From the NCBI GenBank assembly GCA_003214855.1, contig QCLC01000011.1:1-46239 (forward strand): a stretch of 46,239 bases of DNA, read 5' to 3'. The number at the start of each line of letters is the position of its first letter. The stretch's first letter is position 1. The position numbers were made by a program, and so were the translations under genes. The notes beneath the pieces are model-generated. The model made no database searches, was not told the origin of the DNA, and saw nothing but the letters and a program-made list of their open reading frames with translations. This stretch comes from Prochlorococcus sp. AG-412-I05 (GTDB taxonomy: Bacteria; Cyanobacteriota; Cyanobacteriia; PCC-6307; Cyanobiaceae). Of the stretch, positions 21,842-31,159 are shown piece by piece.

Positions 21842-22801
21842 TCAGAGAGGAGCCATCTGAAGCCACGCCTGACGGGGGTCAGTACTGCGGGACTGCTGCA
21901 ACCGTTTCAACAACTCAAGCTCATCGGCAGACCATTGAGACGGTAACTTCAGGTTGAGGGTCAAGAGCAAATCACCACGCCCCCCAGGCAAAGGCCAACC
22001 TTTGCCTTTAAGCCGCAGACTGCGGCCTGGAGAGGTTCCTGCAGGAATGGTCACCTGAGCTTCCCCATCAGGAGTCATCACAGTCGCCGTACCCCCCAGT
22101 GCAAACTCATCGAGCGCAACGGGCAAATCGGCCCGCAGCTGATCACCATCCAACCGCCATAAGGGATGGGTTTGTACATCAATATTGAGGAAAAGATCAC
22201 CCCGCCGGCCAGTACCAGGTTGAAGATTGCCCTTTCCCTTGAGGCGTAAGCGCGAACCAGGTTTAATTCCCTGCGGAATGCGCACCTGCACTCGTTCTTC
22301 ATTAACAGAAAGGGTGCGTTCGGTACCGCGAAACGCTTCAGCAAAACTCACCTTCAAGGTAGCTTCGGCATCAAGATTCACCGGAGCACGAGAGCTCCCT
22401 CTAGGGAAGCCTGCACCACCAGGGAAACCAGCGCCAAAACCAGCAGCAGCTTGAGGCCCACCAAAACGGCCCAAAAGATCATTAATGAAGTCGTCAAAAT
22501 TCCCATAACGACCAAAGTCAACTTCAAAACCAGCCCCGGCAGGGCCTCCACCACCCATGCCACTGGCCTGATTCCAATAGCGGCCAAACTGCTCATATTT
22601 ACTGCGTTTATCCGGATCGGAAAGCACCTCATATGCCTCACTCACCTCCTTGAACTTCGCCTCAGCAGTCGAATCACCGGGATTCACATCAGGGTGGTAC
22701 TGGCGCGCCAGCTTGCGGAATGCTCGCTTGATGTCATCGCTATCGGCGTTGCGCTCAACTCCGAGAACCTTGAAATAATCCCGGTAGCCGCTGCCGGCCA
22801 T
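21842..22801 (-). CDS. DnaJ-type co-chaperone without zinc finger (CbpA-like)
   Basis: A 319-residue type II J-protein that stimulates Hsp70 ATPase. The J domain (about 7-72) has HPD at 36-38. A Gly/Phe-rich region (80-135, GMGGGGPAGAGF and repeated GFGAGFPGG-like runs) follows. Two C-terminal substrate-binding beta domains show IPQGIKPGSRLRLKGKG and IPAGTSPGRSLRLKGKG. The four CxxCxGxG zinc repeats of classical DnaJ are absent. It is the first gene of the leftward run with hemB and mutS2. Cyanobacteria carry several dnaJ genes, so I leave the symbol empty. Confidence 0.92.
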   Translation of the reverse strand: MAGSGYRDYFKVLGVERNADSDDIKRAFRKLARQYHPDVNPGDSTAEAKFKEVSEAYEVLSDPDKRSKYEQFGRYWNQASGMGGGGPAGAGFEVDFGRYGNFDDFINDLLGRFGGPQAAAGFGAGFPGGAGFPRGSSRAPVNLDAEATLKVSFAEAFRGTERTLSVNEERVQVRIPQGIKPGSRLRLKGKGNLQPGTGRRGDLFLNIDVQTHPLWRLDGDQLRADLPVALDEFALGGTATVMTPDGEAQVTIPAGTSPGRSLRLKGKGWPLPGGRGDLLLTLNLKLPSQWSADELELLKRLQQSRSTDPRQAWLQMAPL

Positions 22802-22971
22802 GGCGTTGATTTGGCACGAGGCCCTACATCTGTTCAGTTTCCCAGTTTCGCCGTAACCCTGCGCGGTGCTACATGGAGGGAAGCCCGAACGCTTTGATAA
22901 TGCTTAAGTTTGACAAACCCCAATCTTCAACTGCCATGGTTCGGCCACAAATCCTCCAAGGCAACCATGGC

Positions 22972-23385
22972 ATGAAGTTATGGCTATCCCTCCTCACAGC
23001 GATGGGGCTGAGTCTCTCACTGCAAGCTGCCAAAACCCGAGCAGGCGATGGCGCTGACACCCTAGGGGAGCCTCTCAAAACATCAACCAGCGAACAACTG
23101 AGCTTGGTTCGTCATCTCAACACCATCGGAGCCGTTTTCTACGGCTCCTGGAGCTGTCCCCATTGTTTCTTCCAGAAAAACCTTTTTGGTCAGCAAGCGA
23201 GCAAAAAACTCAACTATGTGGAATGTGGCAAACCAAAGCTCCTACCAAATCAAGCAGCTGACTGCCAAAAAGCCCAAGTCAGGGTTGTTCCCACATGGAT
23301 CCTCCCAAACGGAAAGCGACGTGAAGGAGTGCTGTCAATCGAGGAGCTAGCAATCTGGACAGAGATGCCTGTTAGCCCTGAATAA
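22972..23385 (+). CDS. Secreted thioredoxin-like protein with CPHC motif
   Basis: A 137-residue protein from ATG 22972 starting with a Sec-type signal peptide (MKLWLSLLTAMGLSLSLQAA). The thioredoxin-like domain has GSWSCPHCFFQKNLFG with active-site Cys62 and Cys65. A second Cys pair follows (NYVECG and AADCQKA), then the cis-Pro loop VVPTWILPNGKRREG. The arrangement closely resembles the thioredoxin-like domain fused to cyanobacterial VKOR, which oxidises proteins in the lumen or periplasm, but no VKOR domain is attached. The frame is open to 22873; the chosen start yields a clean signal peptide and is preceded by AAGG. A partner VKOR encoded elsewhere is inference. Confidence 0.78.
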   Translation: MKLWLSLLTAMGLSLSLQAAKTRAGDGADTLGEPLKTSTSEQLSLVRHLNTIGAVFYGSWSCPHCFFQKNLFGQQASKKLNYVECGKPKLLPNQAADCQKAQVRVVPTWILPNGKRREGVLSIEELAIWTEMPVSPE

Positions 23386-24298
23386 CGAACAGATTGTTGA
23401 CATCAACCAACAGACAAGCATCGGGGAAGACATCAATGAAGTGAGCACCAATCAAGCAGGAACTTGCGCTTAATGCTGGGCTTCAATCTTAAATCATTAG
23501 ACAACTTCGCTTTAATTCCAGAGAATTATCTGCAAACAATCACCTGCATAAGCCTAGACACCCTTGGCGATGCAACAACGAGAACTCCACAAAAGAGCAA
23601 GCCAACATCCTTAAAGCAATCTCCTATTCCCGAAGAAGATGCAACACTACAGCCCATGAATTATTTTTTTAGTCACTTGCCTGAATCTACCAAGCAAGAG
23701 ATAAGTTATTTAATAGTCACATCATCAAGTCACAGCTAACCAAACAATTCAAACATTTATTGTTGTCAACAAAAGTTGAATGCGCAAATGAGAAGCCCTT
23801 GAAGAGGTCTTGACAGAACTTGGACAATAAAGGTAAAGCATCAACTCAAGGCAAACAACAAGACTTTTAAGCCATTCATGAGAAGACTAATTAATTCATC
23901 ACTTGCTTCACTGACGAACACTTTTATGTTGATATATCAACTGGCTTTGACTCCGTTTCAAAGAATTTATTTTACAGCAAAGTTCTGTGCAACTGCCAAC
24001 AAAATTCAAGCTGAAAGAATAAGGTAAACTCAGCAAGCTGTTAACACTTCCTCGATCAGGTCTCATCAACCCAATAAATTTGCTAAATCTTTGTATGGCA
24101 GTGCAGGTCAAGACTCAGGGATCAATCGATTCAAGCCGCCTCAAGCATTCTCACGAATACCCAAGTCGTACAAAGAATGATCCTGCTGGATGCACAACCA
24201 TTTCGCTCTCAGTCGAAGGATAAGGCTCAACAAAAACATCATCCCCAAAAACAGCCAATCACAAACCCAAACCATTCAATCTCCCAATCATCAGATTC
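23386..24298. other. AT-rich gap with one doubtful small frame
   Basis: The only frame of note is 23473-23739 (88 codons from ATG), with no ribosome binding site, domain or clear composition signal; I do not annotate it as a gene. From 23740 to 24298 nothing coding was seen on either strand. No terminator-like hairpin was recognised. Confidence 0.4.
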
Positions 24299-24931
24299 AT
24301 GAACACCGTATCCTTAATCTCCGTAACGCCCAAGGCAGAAGAAATCATTGCTTACTGTGCGAGAGTCTCTAATCCTCAAAATCAAGACAATCCTGATAGC
24401 GAACGGCTTATCCGCTATCTGATCAAACATCGTCACTGGAGTCCCTTCGAGATGGCCCATATAGTTATGGAGATAGGAACGACCCGAGCAATAGCAGCGC
24501 AAATCCTCAGACATCGAAGCTTCTCTTTTCAAGAATTTAGTCAGCGCTATGCGGATGTCTCAACAATGGCCTTTGCTAAGCCGCCTTCACTACGCAGGCA
24601 AGACATAAAAAATAGGCAAAGCAGCATCGACGATCTTGATCAAGAGACAGTATCAAAACTGAGTTCAAAAGCGAACTTATTGTTTCAACAAAGTCGCGAC
24701 CTATACCAAGAGATGCTTGCAGCTGGTGTAGCAAAAGAATGCGCAAGAGAAGTTCTTCCACTAGCAACTCCCACGAAAATCTATATGGCAGGGAACGTTA
24801 GATCTTGGCTTCATTATATCGATCTGCGCTCCGCACATGGCACCCAAAAAGAACACCAAGACGTTGCCATCAAGTGCCGAGAAATACTCACACAAGAGAT
24901 GCCTTGCGTATGCAATGCAATGTGGCCTTGA
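24299..24931 (+). CDS. thyX: Flavin-dependent thymidylate synthase
   Basis: Makes dTMP from dUMP using methylene-tetrahydrofolate, FAD and NADPH. The 210-residue product carries the ThyX signature [11 protein letters not shown] (Arg71-His-Arg ... Ser81, the RHRx7S motif), followed by QRYAD. Other family blocks are HWSPFEMA near residue 50 and [28 protein letters not shown] with the catalytic Arg near the end. Length and all motifs are normal. ATG 24299 is the first residue of the family alignment. It stands alone between AT-rich gaps. Confidence 0.96.
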   Translation: [210 protein letters not shown]

Positions 24932-25163
24932 AAAGAAAATATTAAAACCCGGATTGATATTGCCAGAATTTCCAGGGTTATAATTTAATCTTTAGCTAGC
25001 ATGTAAATCAATTCAATTAATCGCCCCAAGGATTACCTCTCATTAATCTTACTCTACACAAAAACTCATTCTTCAAACTCTAAAATCAATTTCCTGATCG
25101 AACAATTCATCAGCTATGGAGAAAAAATCCGCAAGCCAAAGCCTGGTCAAAGGTGCGTCCTCA

Positions 25164-26117
25164 CTAATGCACCCAATCAACACGAATCCCCTTGCGGCTA
25201 TTCAGGAATCGATCGATCGCCATTGCTGCAATACAACCGTCTGATGCGGCCACCACCGCCTGCTTAAACGGGGTGTTGCGAATATCACCAATAGCCCATA
25301 CCCCGTCCACTGTTGTGGCCATGAAGTCATCTACCACGACGCCACCATCCTCTTTAAAAGCCACCTGATCACCTAAGAAATCAGTGATTGGCTTAGAGCC
25401 ACTCATGTAAACAAACACACCTTCAACGGCCAAGTCCTGCTCTGTCTCCTGAGCCCGATTTTTCAACTTGATGCCAGTCACCCCAGCATCATCTCCCTCG
25501 ATCAACATCAATCTTGTGCGGCTCCAGTGTTGAACATTTGGCTGAGTCATCAAGGATTGCGCGTGCACGTCATCTTCCTTGGGGTCACTCGTGGTAAGCC
25601 AATGCACTTTCGAGGCGAACTTGGTCAGCACCTGTCCTTCCTCAACTGCCTCTTTGTTTGCCCCAACAACAGCCACCTCACGTCCTTTATAGAAGGCAGC
25701 ATCACAGGTAGCGCAATAGCTCACGCCGCGGCCAAGGTACTCGGCCTCTCCCTTAAATGATGCTGGGCGCCCCAAAGCGCCAGTCGCTACAACCAGCGCC
25801 CTTGCCTTAAAAGTCCCTTCCGGGGTATACACCGTCTTCCATTCACCATTCACGTCCACACCAAAAACCTGGGCACGGCGATAATCACTACCAAAGGAAA
25901 CGGCCTGCTCGCGCATCAAAGCCAGTAGCGCTTCGCCACTCATTTCACTGGAAACGCCTGGATAATTAGCGATCTGATGGGTAATCGCCAAGGCTCCTAC
26001 ATCAGGATTCTTATCAAGGATGACTGTCTTTAAATTGGCACGCGATGTGTAAAGCGCGCAGCTGCAACCAGCTGGGCCACCACCCACGATCACCACGTCG
26101 GCTTCAATTGTTTCCAA
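25164..26117 (-). CDS. Thioredoxin-reductase-like flavoprotein lacking NADPH motifs
   Basis: A 317-residue protein with the low-Mr thioredoxin reductase fold. FAD site GGGPAGCSCALYTSRA (12-27), a second FAD motif VVATGALG (109-116), redox pair CATC (135-138) followed by DAAFYKG, and C-terminal FAD motif AIGDIRNTPFKQAVVAASDG (275-294) are all present. In the pyridine-nucleotide domain the usual GGGxSA is GANKEA (152-157), and the usual HRRxxxR is replaced by an acidic stretch (LTTSDPKEDD, 174-183). It is therefore clearly in the TrxR family but probably does not use NADPH. Ferredoxin- or flavin-linked variants (FFTR, DDOR) are known in cyanobacteria and are possible classes. Confidence 0.85.
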   Translation of the reverse strand: METIEADVVIVGGGPAGCSCALYTSRANLKTVILDKNPDVGALAITHQIANYPGVSSEMSGEALLALMREQAVSFGSDYRRAQVFGVDVNGEWKTVYTPEGTFKARALVVATGALGRPASFKGEAEYLGRGVSYCATCDAAFYKGREVAVVGANKEAVEEGQVLTKFASKVHWLTTSDPKEDDVHAQSLMTQPNVQHWSRTRLMLIEGDDAGVTGIKLKNRAQETEQDLAVEGVFVYMSGSKPITDFLGDQVAFKEDGGVVVDDFMATTVDGVWAIGDIRNTPFKQAVVAASDGCIAAMAIDRFLNSRKGIRVDWVH

Positions 26118-26282
26118 GAGGCAAAGGTCTCCAGCAGGGTGTCAAAGCTGCTCTCCACAGCTCATCAGCTTCAGATCAGGTTGCGCCGTTCTGACAACAA
26201 TCCCAAAAAGCCACCCCAACCCTACTGAGTTCAACAGGTGATCTGTCTTAAAAGAAATGCCTGTTCTTTGGGCAATGCCATA

Positions 26283-26300
26283 CCCAATCCCTGGATTGGG
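26283..26300. promoter_or_regulatory. Perfect 8-bp dyad between divergent genes
   Basis: CCCAATCC-CT-GGATTGGG, with no mismatch, lies 166 bases upstream of the TrxR-like start and 108 bases upstream of the RHH-like start. With a 2-base centre and no T-run it looks like a protein-binding operator rather than a terminator. The binding protein is unknown; the adjacent ribbon-helix-helix-like protein is a candidate by position only. Confidence 0.4.
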
Positions 26301-26407
26301 AGTTTGCAAGTCGATGGACCCTCAAGCGCTTCGCGATACCCTCCCCTTACTCATTTCCCCAGCTTGGCCGATGAGAATCGGCACAAACACACCGAGATGA
26401 CAACTCA

Positions 26408-26746
26408 ATGAGCACTCCACCTAACGATCGTCACACAGCTACGCGAATTGAGATCTCACTTCAAGAGGAGGTCTTGGATTGCCTCGATGACTATTGCGAT
26501 GTTTACGCTATAGACAGGAGCATGGCCATCGGACATCTGCTGCAGGGCGCCCTTCATACTGCTCTACCTGACCCTGATTGGTTCAAAGAAGACAAGCCAC
26601 TCACTGCAAACGCCTCAGCCAACAGCGGGGATTCAGCATCGAGAACTAGCCCAGCAGAAAAAAGCACAGCAACACCAATGGCTCCCCGCAATGACGCACT
26701 CGCCGCCAATCCACTCATACAAAAGCGACACAACACTCAAGCCTGA
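26408..26746 (+). CDS. Ribbon-helix-helix-like small protein with disordered tail
   Basis: A 112-residue protein. Residues 11-50 (RIEISLQEEVLDCLDDYCDV followed by YAIDRSMAIGHLLQGAL) match the strand-helix-helix plan of CopG/Arc-type DNA-binding domains: an alternating strand, an amphipathic helix, a turn and a second helix. The C-terminal about 55 residues are Ala/Ser/Thr/Pro-rich and look disordered. It is possibly a DNA-binding regulator. The palindrome at 26283-26300 lies just upstream. The fold assignment rests on pattern only. Confidence 0.6.
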   Translation: MSTPPNDRHTATRIEISLQEEVLDCLDDYCDVYAIDRSMAIGHLLQGALHTALPDPDWFKEDKPLTANASANSGDSASRTSPAEKSTATPMAPRNDALAANPLIQKRHNTQA

Positions 26747-26919
26747 GCAGGCACAAGCTCTCAATTCCAGCCATGCAAGCCAACAAGGAGCGCTGAGACT
26801 AAAACCCTTTTCATACGACAGTCATGGCTTTCACGATGGCGCAATACATATCGACGTTCTCCAAAACACAAAACACCATCTGAGCCGCTGCTTTGATCTA
26901 AAGCCACTAGACGACTCCC

Positions 26920-28305
26920 ATGGTTAACGGCTTGCAAAGCCTGCTCCATGCCACCCAGCCAACCAATTTGTGGCTGGCCCTAAGTCTGCTGACTGTGCTG
27001 GCTTTTTTGCTGAGCTTGGGGCGCAGGCTCGAGCCTGCCCTGCGACTGGAGCGGCTAGGCCTGCCTATTGCCCTGTTGGCCGGCACAGCAGGACTGATGC
27101 TGGGGCCCTATGGCCCCCTACCCCTGCTGCCACTGAGCGTAACGGACATCTGGACTGAAGTTCCAACAGCGTTGCTGACCCTGGTCTTCGCCACCTTGAT
27201 GATCGGGCGCCCCCTCCCGAAAGGTCAAGGCTTATGGGAGCCTGTGGCATCCCAGGCCATGCTGGGAATGATGCTCGGTTTTGGTCAATACCTAGTTGGG
27301 GGCGTAGCGGTCTTACTGGTGTTGATTCCCATGTTGGGGGTTGATCCGCTCATGGGCTGCCTGATTGAAGTGGGTTTTGAGGGCGGCCATGGGGCAGCGG
27401 CCGTTATGGGTGAAAGCTTTCGCGAACTCGGCTTCCCTGGTGGCCAAGATCTTGGCCTGGCAATGGCAACAGTGGGTCTGCTCACATCAACCCTTCTGGG
27501 TAGTGTCCTGGTGATTTTCGGCCGGTGGCGTGGATGGGTTGCCCCCCATGGCCCCACAGAAATCGGAGACACAGGAGCTGTTGAAGAAGAAACGAGTTTT
27601 GGCCAACAACTTCGCCTGCTGGCCGTCAATCTTGGCCTGGCTGGAGCCGCTGTGGCTTGCGGCGTGTTGATGCTCGAAGGCTTGCGATTATTGGGCCCTT
27701 GGCTGGGGGAGTTCTACCGGCAAGTCATTCACGTCTTCCCAGTCTTTCCTCTTGCACTAGGGGGTTCACTACTGATCCGACTAGCCCTGGAAGTCTCAGG
27801 GCAAACTCAATGGGTATCACAGTTATTGCAACGGGAAATCGGCATCCTGGCCACCGATCTGCTGATCACCACCGCAATGGCAAGCCTGAATCTGCCACTG
27901 CTGCGAAACGACTGGCTTCCGCTAGCTGTGTTGTCTGTAACAGGGCTGGTCTGGAATCTATTGATCATGCTCTTTGTGGCCAGGTTCACACTGCGCGAGG
28001 AATGGTTCGAGCGCTCGATCACCGAGTTCGGACAGGCCACTGGAGTAGCTGCGAGTGGCCTTTTGTTGCTACGGCTGGCCGATCCCCGCAACCTTACAAA
28101 AGCCTTACCTGTGTTTTCGATCAAACAATTGATCCTGCAACCAATTCTCTCTGGTGGGGTGATCACTGTTGTAGCACCTCTAGCAGTGACTCGCTTGGGA
28201 CTGCTTGGATGGACAGAGCTTTGCGGCATTCTTACTGTTGTATGCATTGGATTAGCGGCAATCATCAACATCACCTCATCATCAGAATCAATAGAAGCTA
28301 GGTGA
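26920..28305 (+). CDS. Sodium/glutamate symporter-like permease (GltS family)
   Basis: A 461-residue integral membrane protein with ten or more helices arranged as two related halves. The first half contains the family's conserved pore segment, IEVGFEGGHGAAAVMGESF (near residues 144-162), resembling the GGHG motif of GltS. The second half has a corresponding segment around RSITEFGQATGVAASGLLLL. GltS takes up glutamate with sodium across the inner membrane, but substrate and coupling ion cannot be read from sequence. The start ATG 26920 precedes the first helix by about 15 residues. No signs of damage. Confidence 0.8.
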   Translation: MVNGLQSLLHATQPTNLWLALSLLTVLAFLLSLGRRLEPALRLERLGLPIALLAGTAGLMLGPYGPLPLLPLSVTDIWTEVPTALLTLVFATLMIGRPLPKGQGLWEPVASQAMLGMMLGFGQYLVGGVAVLLVLIPMLGVDPLMGCLIEVGFEGGHGAAAVMGESFRELGFPGGQDLGLAMATVGLLTSTLLGSVLVIFGRWRGWVAPHGPTEIGDTGAVEEETSFGQQLRLLAVNLGLAGAAVACGVLMLEGLRLLGPWLGEFYRQVIHVFPVFPLALGGSLLIRLALEVSGQTQWVSQLLQREIGILATDLLITTAMASLNLPLLRNDWLPLAVLSVTGLVWNLLIMLFVARFTLREEWFERSITEFGQATGVAASGLLLLRLADPRNLTKALPVFSIKQLILQPILSGGVITVVAPLAVTRLGLLGWTELCGILTVVCIGLAAIINITSSSESIEAR

Positions 28306-28974
28306 ATAGCGACGATAGGCCAATACACATTGGCTACCAATATTTTGACGAAATCTGCTTATTTCCACACCTTAATTGAGTGGAAATCCGCAATACAATG
28401 GATCAGAAGTTCATCCCTGCAAGAAAGAACACTATCAACGATTCACAAGACCATCGGCATAAAGGTGTAGAGTGCCATCCATAATAAAGAATACGATCTG
28501 GACAATATAGCGAATACCTCCAATACCGAGAAATCATATCTTCAGCACAATAAATTTACAGCCACAAGGGACATTACTGCTCACTATTAAAGATCGAACT
28601 TGAGAATGAAGCAATCATGATTACAGAATTGCCTAAAGCAATCAAATGCGATCCTAGGCAGCTTTGAAGAATTAGCCTCCCAATGGCAAGGTCTTGCACG
28701 AGAGGAGAGTAATCACAATTTCGGGCAATATATATATAAACATCAATGATTATTCACTGGACAGAAAACAGTCTAAGCATCATGGAGAGAAGGGAATGGC
28801 CATCAAAAGCACTTATCAAATCAGACAATAAGCAGTAACTAGACCAGACCCGAGAAGTAGCAAGAGCAACCTTAAACCGTAGATATATTACGTTAAGCTG
28901 GCAATTTGAATACAGCAATAATCTACCTCTAATGAGATATTAATAGACGACAGATAGTTCTACGATGCAAGCCA
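28306..28974. other. AT-rich gap, no supported gene
   Basis: No frame with a start and ribosome binding site was found. A 42-codon frame at 28621-28749 (LGSFEELASQWQGLAREE) has protein-like character but no start codon, and could be the tail of a lost gene. The promoter of the pentapeptide-repeat gene must lie near 28900-28970 but was not identified. Confidence 0.4.
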
Positions 28975-29583
28975 ATGCGGAAGATTCAGTCTTCGGTCCT
29001 GCGATCTCTACTACTGGGAATACTCATCCCAATTGCCGCTTCTATTTATCTGACCCTGCCCTTGGCAGCTGATGCCGCTTATCCAAGCATGTGGGAGAAT
29101 GATCAGGGTCGAGCTGATCCTTCGATGTTAGAGACTAGGAACAACCTAGATGCTCTCAGCAAAAAATATCCATTTCTCGAACAAGTTGAAGATGGCAAAC
29201 CCTTAACAGCAGAATTTGTAAAATATGATCTTGCTGGCTTTGATTTAAGCGAGGCTGATCTGAGTGGATCTACATTCAGCGTAACGTCTCTGAAGAATGC
29301 CAATCTCCACGGTACAAACTTAGAGGATGTACTGGCATACGCCACTCGCTTTGACAATGCCGACCTCTCAGAAAGCATCCTACGCAACGCGAATCTAAGG
29401 AAGAGTGAATTCGCGGGTGCTTTGATTGATGGGGCAGACTTTACTAACGCCATGCTAGATAGGCAAGAACAAAAAGCTCTCTGCGCAAGAGCTACAGGCA
29501 AGAATTCCAAAACTGGCGTGGATACATATGCCAGCCTTGATTGCTCTGGAATCTCAGAACGGGTTATTCCGGCCGGCAGATAG
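28975..29583 (+). CDS. Secreted pentapeptide-repeat protein
   Basis: A 202-residue protein with an N-terminal signal peptide (about residues 1-35, LLLGILIPIAASIYLTLPLA ending near ADA). A spacer with an amphipathic helix leads to about 14 pentapeptide repeats of the A(D/N)LxX type (residues 86-160, e.g. LSEADLSGSTF, KNANLHGTNLED, DNADLSESILRNANL, DGADFTNAML). A Cys-containing C-terminal cap has two Cys (QKALCARATG, SLDCSG), as in lumenal pentapeptide proteins of cyanobacteria. It is expected in the thylakoid lumen or periplasm as a right-handed beta helix. The specific function is unknown. Confidence 0.88.
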   Translation: MRKIQSSVLRSLLLGILIPIAASIYLTLPLAADAAYPSMWENDQGRADPSMLETRNNLDALSKKYPFLEQVEDGKPLTAEFVKYDLAGFDLSEADLSGSTFSVTSLKNANLHGTNLEDVLAYATRFDNADLSESILRNANLRKSEFAGALIDGADFTNAMLDRQEQKALCARATGKNSKTGVDTYASLDCSGISERVIPAGR

Positions 29584-30091
29584 ATGGATCATTAGCCAAA
29601 TCATTAAGCAAAGAAGTGGCCTTGCTAAAGAGGCTAATATGATGAGACTTAAAGTAACAATTATAGTTGATCTTATATTCATCAAGAATAAGTGTTCGCC
29701 AGGGAAGACCTCTACCAACGAGAGGGCTATTGATGAGGTTGGTGTGCCTGAGAGGTAATACTAGCTTGACTTACATCTCCCATGTTCTTCCCAAGATTTT
29801 TTCTCTAAGGATTTGCATTACTATCGCAAACCAAAGACCACTACAGATAGCAATTATTCTTTGATAGAGGGCAGCATTGATAGATAATTGGATGTCATCA
29901 GCTCTTACATCAATCGCTCTATAATTATGTCTAAACGCTGCCAAAGCAGAATCGGTTACATGCGCGCATGCATATCAAGGGATCAAAGCCTTTATCTCTA
30001 CAGCAATTGCTGTATTGAGAGTTAAGGATTAGTGGATGTCTTAGAAAGATATATTCGTACTCACAACATAAAGCCTTCGACTCTATTCTGG
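29584..30091. other. AT-rich gap, no gene seen
   Basis: Only short frames (29528-29758 and 29667-29864) without domains or start signals. No tRNA, strong hairpin or repeat was recognised. Confidence 0.4.
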
Positions 30092-30883
30092 TTATCGAGT
30101 AACATCACCATGATCAAGATCAGGATTTGACCATCGCAGCAGCATTTCAAAAAGGGTTCCGCTTTCATCCAACTCAATCAAACGCCCTCCAGGTTCATCT
30201 TCTCGTCCCAAAGGGCATGGCTGTGCAGCCTCAAAGCTGCAAAGAGTGGAAGGGCAACCCAGCAATAACACATCCTTACGCCCAGGTAATACCTCTTGCC
30301 AGTGCTGATGGATATGCCCAAATACCACAGCGCGTAACTCTTCTACAGGAGTGAGTAGATTGATCAACGCCTCACCATCCAGTAGACCAAGGGGATCCAA
30401 CCAAGAATGGCCAATCGGCAAAGGTGGATGATGCAATGCCACCACTAATGGCCTGCCAGATTGCTCAATGTCTGACAAGCGCGAATCGAGCCATTGCAGC
30501 TGTGATTGACCAAGTTGACCCGCGACTTGGCCTGAGACATGGCTACTAAGAAGAATGAGACGAACCCCATCAACATTCAAGTCTGCGGGAGCTGTAAAGG
30601 CATGGCGTCCAAGGGCCGCCTTAATGAAGAAAGTGTTGTCATGGTTGCCAGGAAGAACAGCAACCTTTGTTGATGGATTCAGACTCTGCAATTCATCACG
30701 CAATAAAACATACCCACACCAGCTCTCGTCATGGCAAAGATCTCCAGTAATTAACAGCAGATCCGGAGAATGAGAGCTTGCCTGTTGCAACGCATACTGG
30801 AAGTTCAAAAGCGGATTGTGACCTCGCACCAATTGATCATTAAAGGCGACAAGGTGAGGGTCACTAAGCTGAACTAAGCGCAT
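30092..30883 (-). CDS. Metallophosphoesterase, CpdA/Icc-like
   Basis: A 263-residue calcineurin-type phosphoesterase. Metal-binding blocks occur in order: LSDPHL (1-12), TGDLCHDES (around 46-54), PGNHDN (around 78-83), ALHHPP (around 150-155) and FGHIHQHW (around 188-195). Spacing and the HHPP block fit class III cyclic nucleotide phosphodiesterases (CpdA/Icc). Cyclic AMP hydrolysis is the customary assignment; the substrate is not determined by sequence. Cytosolic, no signal peptide. Start ATG 30883. Confidence 0.9.
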   Translation of the reverse strand: MRLVQLSDPHLVAFNDQLVRGHNPLLNFQYALQQASSHSPDLLLITGDLCHDESWCGYVLLRDELQSLNPSTKVAVLPGNHDNTFFIKAALGRHAFTAPADLNVDGVRLILLSSHVSGQVAGQLGQSQLQWLDSRLSDIEQSGRPLVVALHHPPLPIGHSWLDPLGLLDGEALINLLTPVEELRAVVFGHIHQHWQEVLPGRKDVLLLGCPSTLCSFEAAQPCPLGREDEPGGRLIELDESGTLFEMLLRWSNPDLDHGDVTR

Positions 30884-30943
30884 TTCTTGTTGAGCGGCTC
30901 TCCGCTGAGGTTTTGAATTGGAAGCTATTCCTTTCCGTAAAGC

Positions 30944-31159
30944 ATGCAGGCCAGACCATATGCTGGCGTTACTGATTTTACGAAAACACTTTCACAAAAG
31001 CAGTTGAAGCAATGCTTAGGGGAAACAGAAAGTGGACTAAGGGTGGTTGGAGCTCTGAATAATAAGCAAAAAACTGGGGTATGCATTTGCTTTAAGGCAA
31101 TGCAATCAGAGATTAATGAGCTGGAGACAATCGGGCCACAGATGGGGGACTTAACTTAA
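30944..31159 (+). CDS. Small hypothetical protein, doubtful
   Basis: A 71-codon frame whose middle (FTKTLSQKQLKQCLGETESG then LRVVGALNNKQKTGVCICFK) has a plausible soluble-protein composition, with a helix followed by strands. No ribosome binding site is evident and its end overlaps the convergent small membrane-protein gene. No family recognised. Confidence 0.3.
   Translation: MQARPYAGVTDFTKTLSQKQLKQCLGETESGLRVVGALNNKQKTGVCICFKAMQSEINELETIGPQMGDLT

Noticed and set aside
28621-28749. A 42-codon protein-like frame before the pentapeptide-repeat gene
   Set aside because: No start codon and no match to a known family, including Nif11/prochlorosin leaders that I considered.
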